From: Alloalcanivorax gelatiniphagus
Lineage (GTDB): Bacteria > Pseudomonadota > Gammaproteobacteria > Pseudomonadales > Alcanivoracaceae
DNA length: 64,000 bases
NCBI RefSeq assembly: GCF_005938655.1
Contig: NZ_VCQT01000019.1
Span: forward strand, 118,003 to 182,002
Direction of reading: 5' to 3'
A program made the position numbers and the translations under genes. The notes below the pieces were generated by a model. It was not told the DNA's origin, did not search any database, and was given only the letters and a program-made list of their open reading frames with translations. Below are positions 62,482 through 64,000 of the stretch, piece after piece (position 1 is the stretch's first letter; the number at the start of each line of letters is the position of its first letter).

Positions 62482-63936
62482 ATGACCGAATCGATGATCT
62501 GGTGGTCGGTGGCAATCTATCTGGTGATCGCCATCGCCATCGCCATTCTGGCCCGTCAGGGCAAGATGGCCAATATGTCCGGGTACTTCCTGGGTGACCG
62601 TAAAATGGGCGGCTTCGTGTCCGCCATGAGCTACAGTGCCACCACCTACAGCGCCTTTATGATGGTGGGGCTGGCCGGTCTGACCTACAAGGGCGGCGTC
62701 GGTGCCCTGGGTTTTGAAATCGTTTATTTCGCCGGGGTTTCCCTGGTCGCCGTGTTCGGCCCCAAATTCTGGGCGGTGGGCAAGAAATTCGGTTACGTGA
62801 CCCCCAGTGAAATGCTCGGCCACCGCTATGGCGACAAGAAAGTGTCCATGGCCGTGGCGATTTCCAGCTGTATTTTCCTGATTCCCTACGCGGCGGTGCA
62901 GCTGGCCGGGGTGGGCTACCTGCTGCAAGGCGCCACCGAAGGGGCGATTCCGTTCACCACCGGTGTAATGCTGGCCACCGTGGTGGCGATCTTCTTCTCC
63001 TACATCGCCGGTATCCGTTCGGTAATGTGGACCGACTCCCTGCAGGCGATCATGATGATCATCGCCTCCACCCTGGTGGCCTGGCTGGTGATCGAGGGCC
63101 TGGGCGGTTTCCACGCACTGTTCGACACCCTCGCCGAGAAAAAACCCCAGTCCCTGGTGGTGCCCGGCCCGGGCCTGTTCAGCTTCGTGACCTTCCTGGG
63201 GCTGACCATTCCCTGGTTCTTCTTCAGCGTGTCCAACCCGCAGGTCAGCCAGCGGCTGTTCATGCCGTCCTCGCTGAGCGCCCTGCGCCGCATGCTGATG
63301 GGCTTCCTGGTGTTCGGCCTGATCTACACCCTGGTGTCCGTGCTGTGGGGTTTCTCCGCGCTGGCCGCCTATCCGGATCTGGCCAAGGCCGACCTGGCCA
63401 CCGCCACGCTGCTGGGCTCCGAGCATGTGCCGCCGGTTCTCGGCGCCATCGTGCTGATCGGCATCATGGCCGCCGCCATCTCCACCATCGACTCCATCAT
63501 GCTGACCCTGTCCTCCATGCTGGCCCGGGATGTGTACGCCAACATGAAAGAAGGTCGTGACGACAGCAAACAGCTGCTGGTTGGCAAGATCGTAATCCCG
63601 ATCATCGCCATCCTGGCGTTCGGCTTCGCCGAACTGCAGCTGGACCTGATCGCGGTGCTGTCCGTGGCCGCCTCGTCCGGTCTGGTGGCGGTGGTACCGG
63701 CCACCATCGGCGCCTTCTACTGGAAGCGCGGCACCGCCGCCGGCGCCCTGGTGAGCGTGGTCGGCACCACCCTGATCGTGCTGCTGATGTACGCCACCGG
63801 CAACAAGTTCCTGGGCCTGCCCGCCGGGATCTGGGGCATCATCGTCGCCACCGCCCTGTACGTGGGCGTCAGCCTGGCCACCCGCCCGCAGACCGAGCGC
63901 GCCGAGGAATTCCTGGACGCCAGCAACGACTACTAA
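62482..63936 (+). CDS. Sodium:solute symporter (SSS family)
   Basis: A 484-residue secondary transporter with about 13 helices, of the SSS/SLC5 fold. The family pattern is seen in YFLGDRKMGGFVSAMSYSATTYSAFMMVGLAG (helix 1 and 2), VSNPQVSQRLFMP and MAAAISTIDSIMLTLSSMLARDVY (Na2-site Ser/Thr in helix 8). End of the nicA transcript, so a role in uptake of nicotinate or another pyridine carboxylate is likely but not shown by sequence. Ends at a strong terminator. Confidence 0.88.
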   Translation: MTESMIWWSVAIYLVIAIAIAILARQGKMANMSGYFLGDRKMGGFVSAMSYSATTYSAFMMVGLAGLTYKGGVGALGFEIVYFAGVSLVAVFGPKFWAVGKKFGYVTPSEMLGHRYGDKKVSMAVAISSCIFLIPYAAVQLAGVGYLLQGATEGAIPFTTGVMLATVVAIFFSYIAGIRSVMWTDSLQAIMMIIASTLVAWLVIEGLGGFHALFDTLAEKKPQSLVVPGPGLFSFVTFLGLTIPWFFFSVSNPQVSQRLFMPSSLSALRRMLMGFLVFGLIYTLVSVLWGFSALAAYPDLAKADLATATLLGSEHVPPVLGAIVLIGIMAAAISTIDSIMLTLSSMLARDVYANMKEGRDDSKQLLVGKIVIPIIAILAFGFAELQLDLIAVLSVAASSGLVAVVPATIGAFYWKRGTAAGALVSVVGTTLIVLLMYATGNKFLGLPAGIWGIIVATALYVGVSLATRPQTERAEEFLDASNDY

Positions 63937-63961
63937 GCCTCACCAACGAGCAACCCCCTAC

Positions 63962-63989
63962 GGCGCGCCGCTTGGCGCGCCTTTTTTTT
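63962..63989 (+). terminator. Rho-independent terminator after the symporter gene
   Basis: Perfect GGCGCGCC arms, 4-base loop GCTT, then eight Ts, 26 bp after the stop. Confidence 0.93.
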
Positions 63990-64000
63990 GGTTCATCGCA

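Overview
The window looks like a contiguous chromosomal segment of a high-GC gammaproteobacterium. The cbb3 oxidase, hemN and Anr-type fnr block has a Pseudomonas-like order. The REP palindromes (core GCGRCTTCAGYCGC) and the mix of MpaB oxygenase, haloalkane-dehalogenase-like and amidase genes would fit an Alcanivorax/Alloalcanivorax-type relative; this placement is inference, since no rRNA or tRNA gene is visible. There are about 60 protein genes and no insertion sequence, prophage or CRISPR locus.

Layout. 1-19.4 kb is housekeeping and stress genes: the end of an acuI-type reductase, zntB, a sulfite/nitrite reductase operon, a MATE pump, nfuA behind an apparent IscR site, an M48 lipoprotein protease, an ABC1 kinase, a haloalkane-dehalogenase/Ogt fusion, rluA-lon, a methyltransferase, a DMT exporter, rimO and thpR. 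19.7-37 kb carries the three-subunit transhydrogenase (pntAA-pntAB-pntB), a second ABC1 kinase, an MpaB-type oxygenase, the tail-specific protease prc, an SpmAB-type membrane protein, an AlkB-like dioxygenase, corA, yaaA, an orphan ectC, an amidase and a tandem Usp protein. 37-47.7 kb is a microaerobic respiration block on the minus strand: ccoNOQP, ccoGHIS, a TauE/SafE-like protein, hemN and fnr, with FNR/Anr-type boxes ahead of ccoN and hemN.

47.7-64 kb is an accessory catabolic block for nicotinate. Transcribed leftward are nicC-nicD-nicE-nicF-tctC-tctB-tctA, closed by a strong terminator, and separately a molybdopterin hydroxylase subunit with a mocA-type maturation gene. Transcribed rightward are nicA, a cytochrome c protein with a degenerate molybdopterin domain, a 59-residue membrane protein and a sodium:solute symporter. 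The two leftward transcripts start from almost identical 30-bp promoter/operator sequences. Together these genes could take up nicotinate, hydroxylate it with electrons leaving through periplasmic cytochrome domains, and convert 6-hydroxynicotinate towards fumarate. The ring-opening dioxygenase nicX is missing from the window.

The most interesting points are the split nicotinate hydroxylase with an apparently dead, cytochrome-bearing paralogue, the haloalkane dehalogenase fused to a DNA alkyltransferase, the twin nic promoters, an orphan ectoine synthase, and REP elements of two compensatory types that sit mostly between convergent genes, including a six-unit tandem array.
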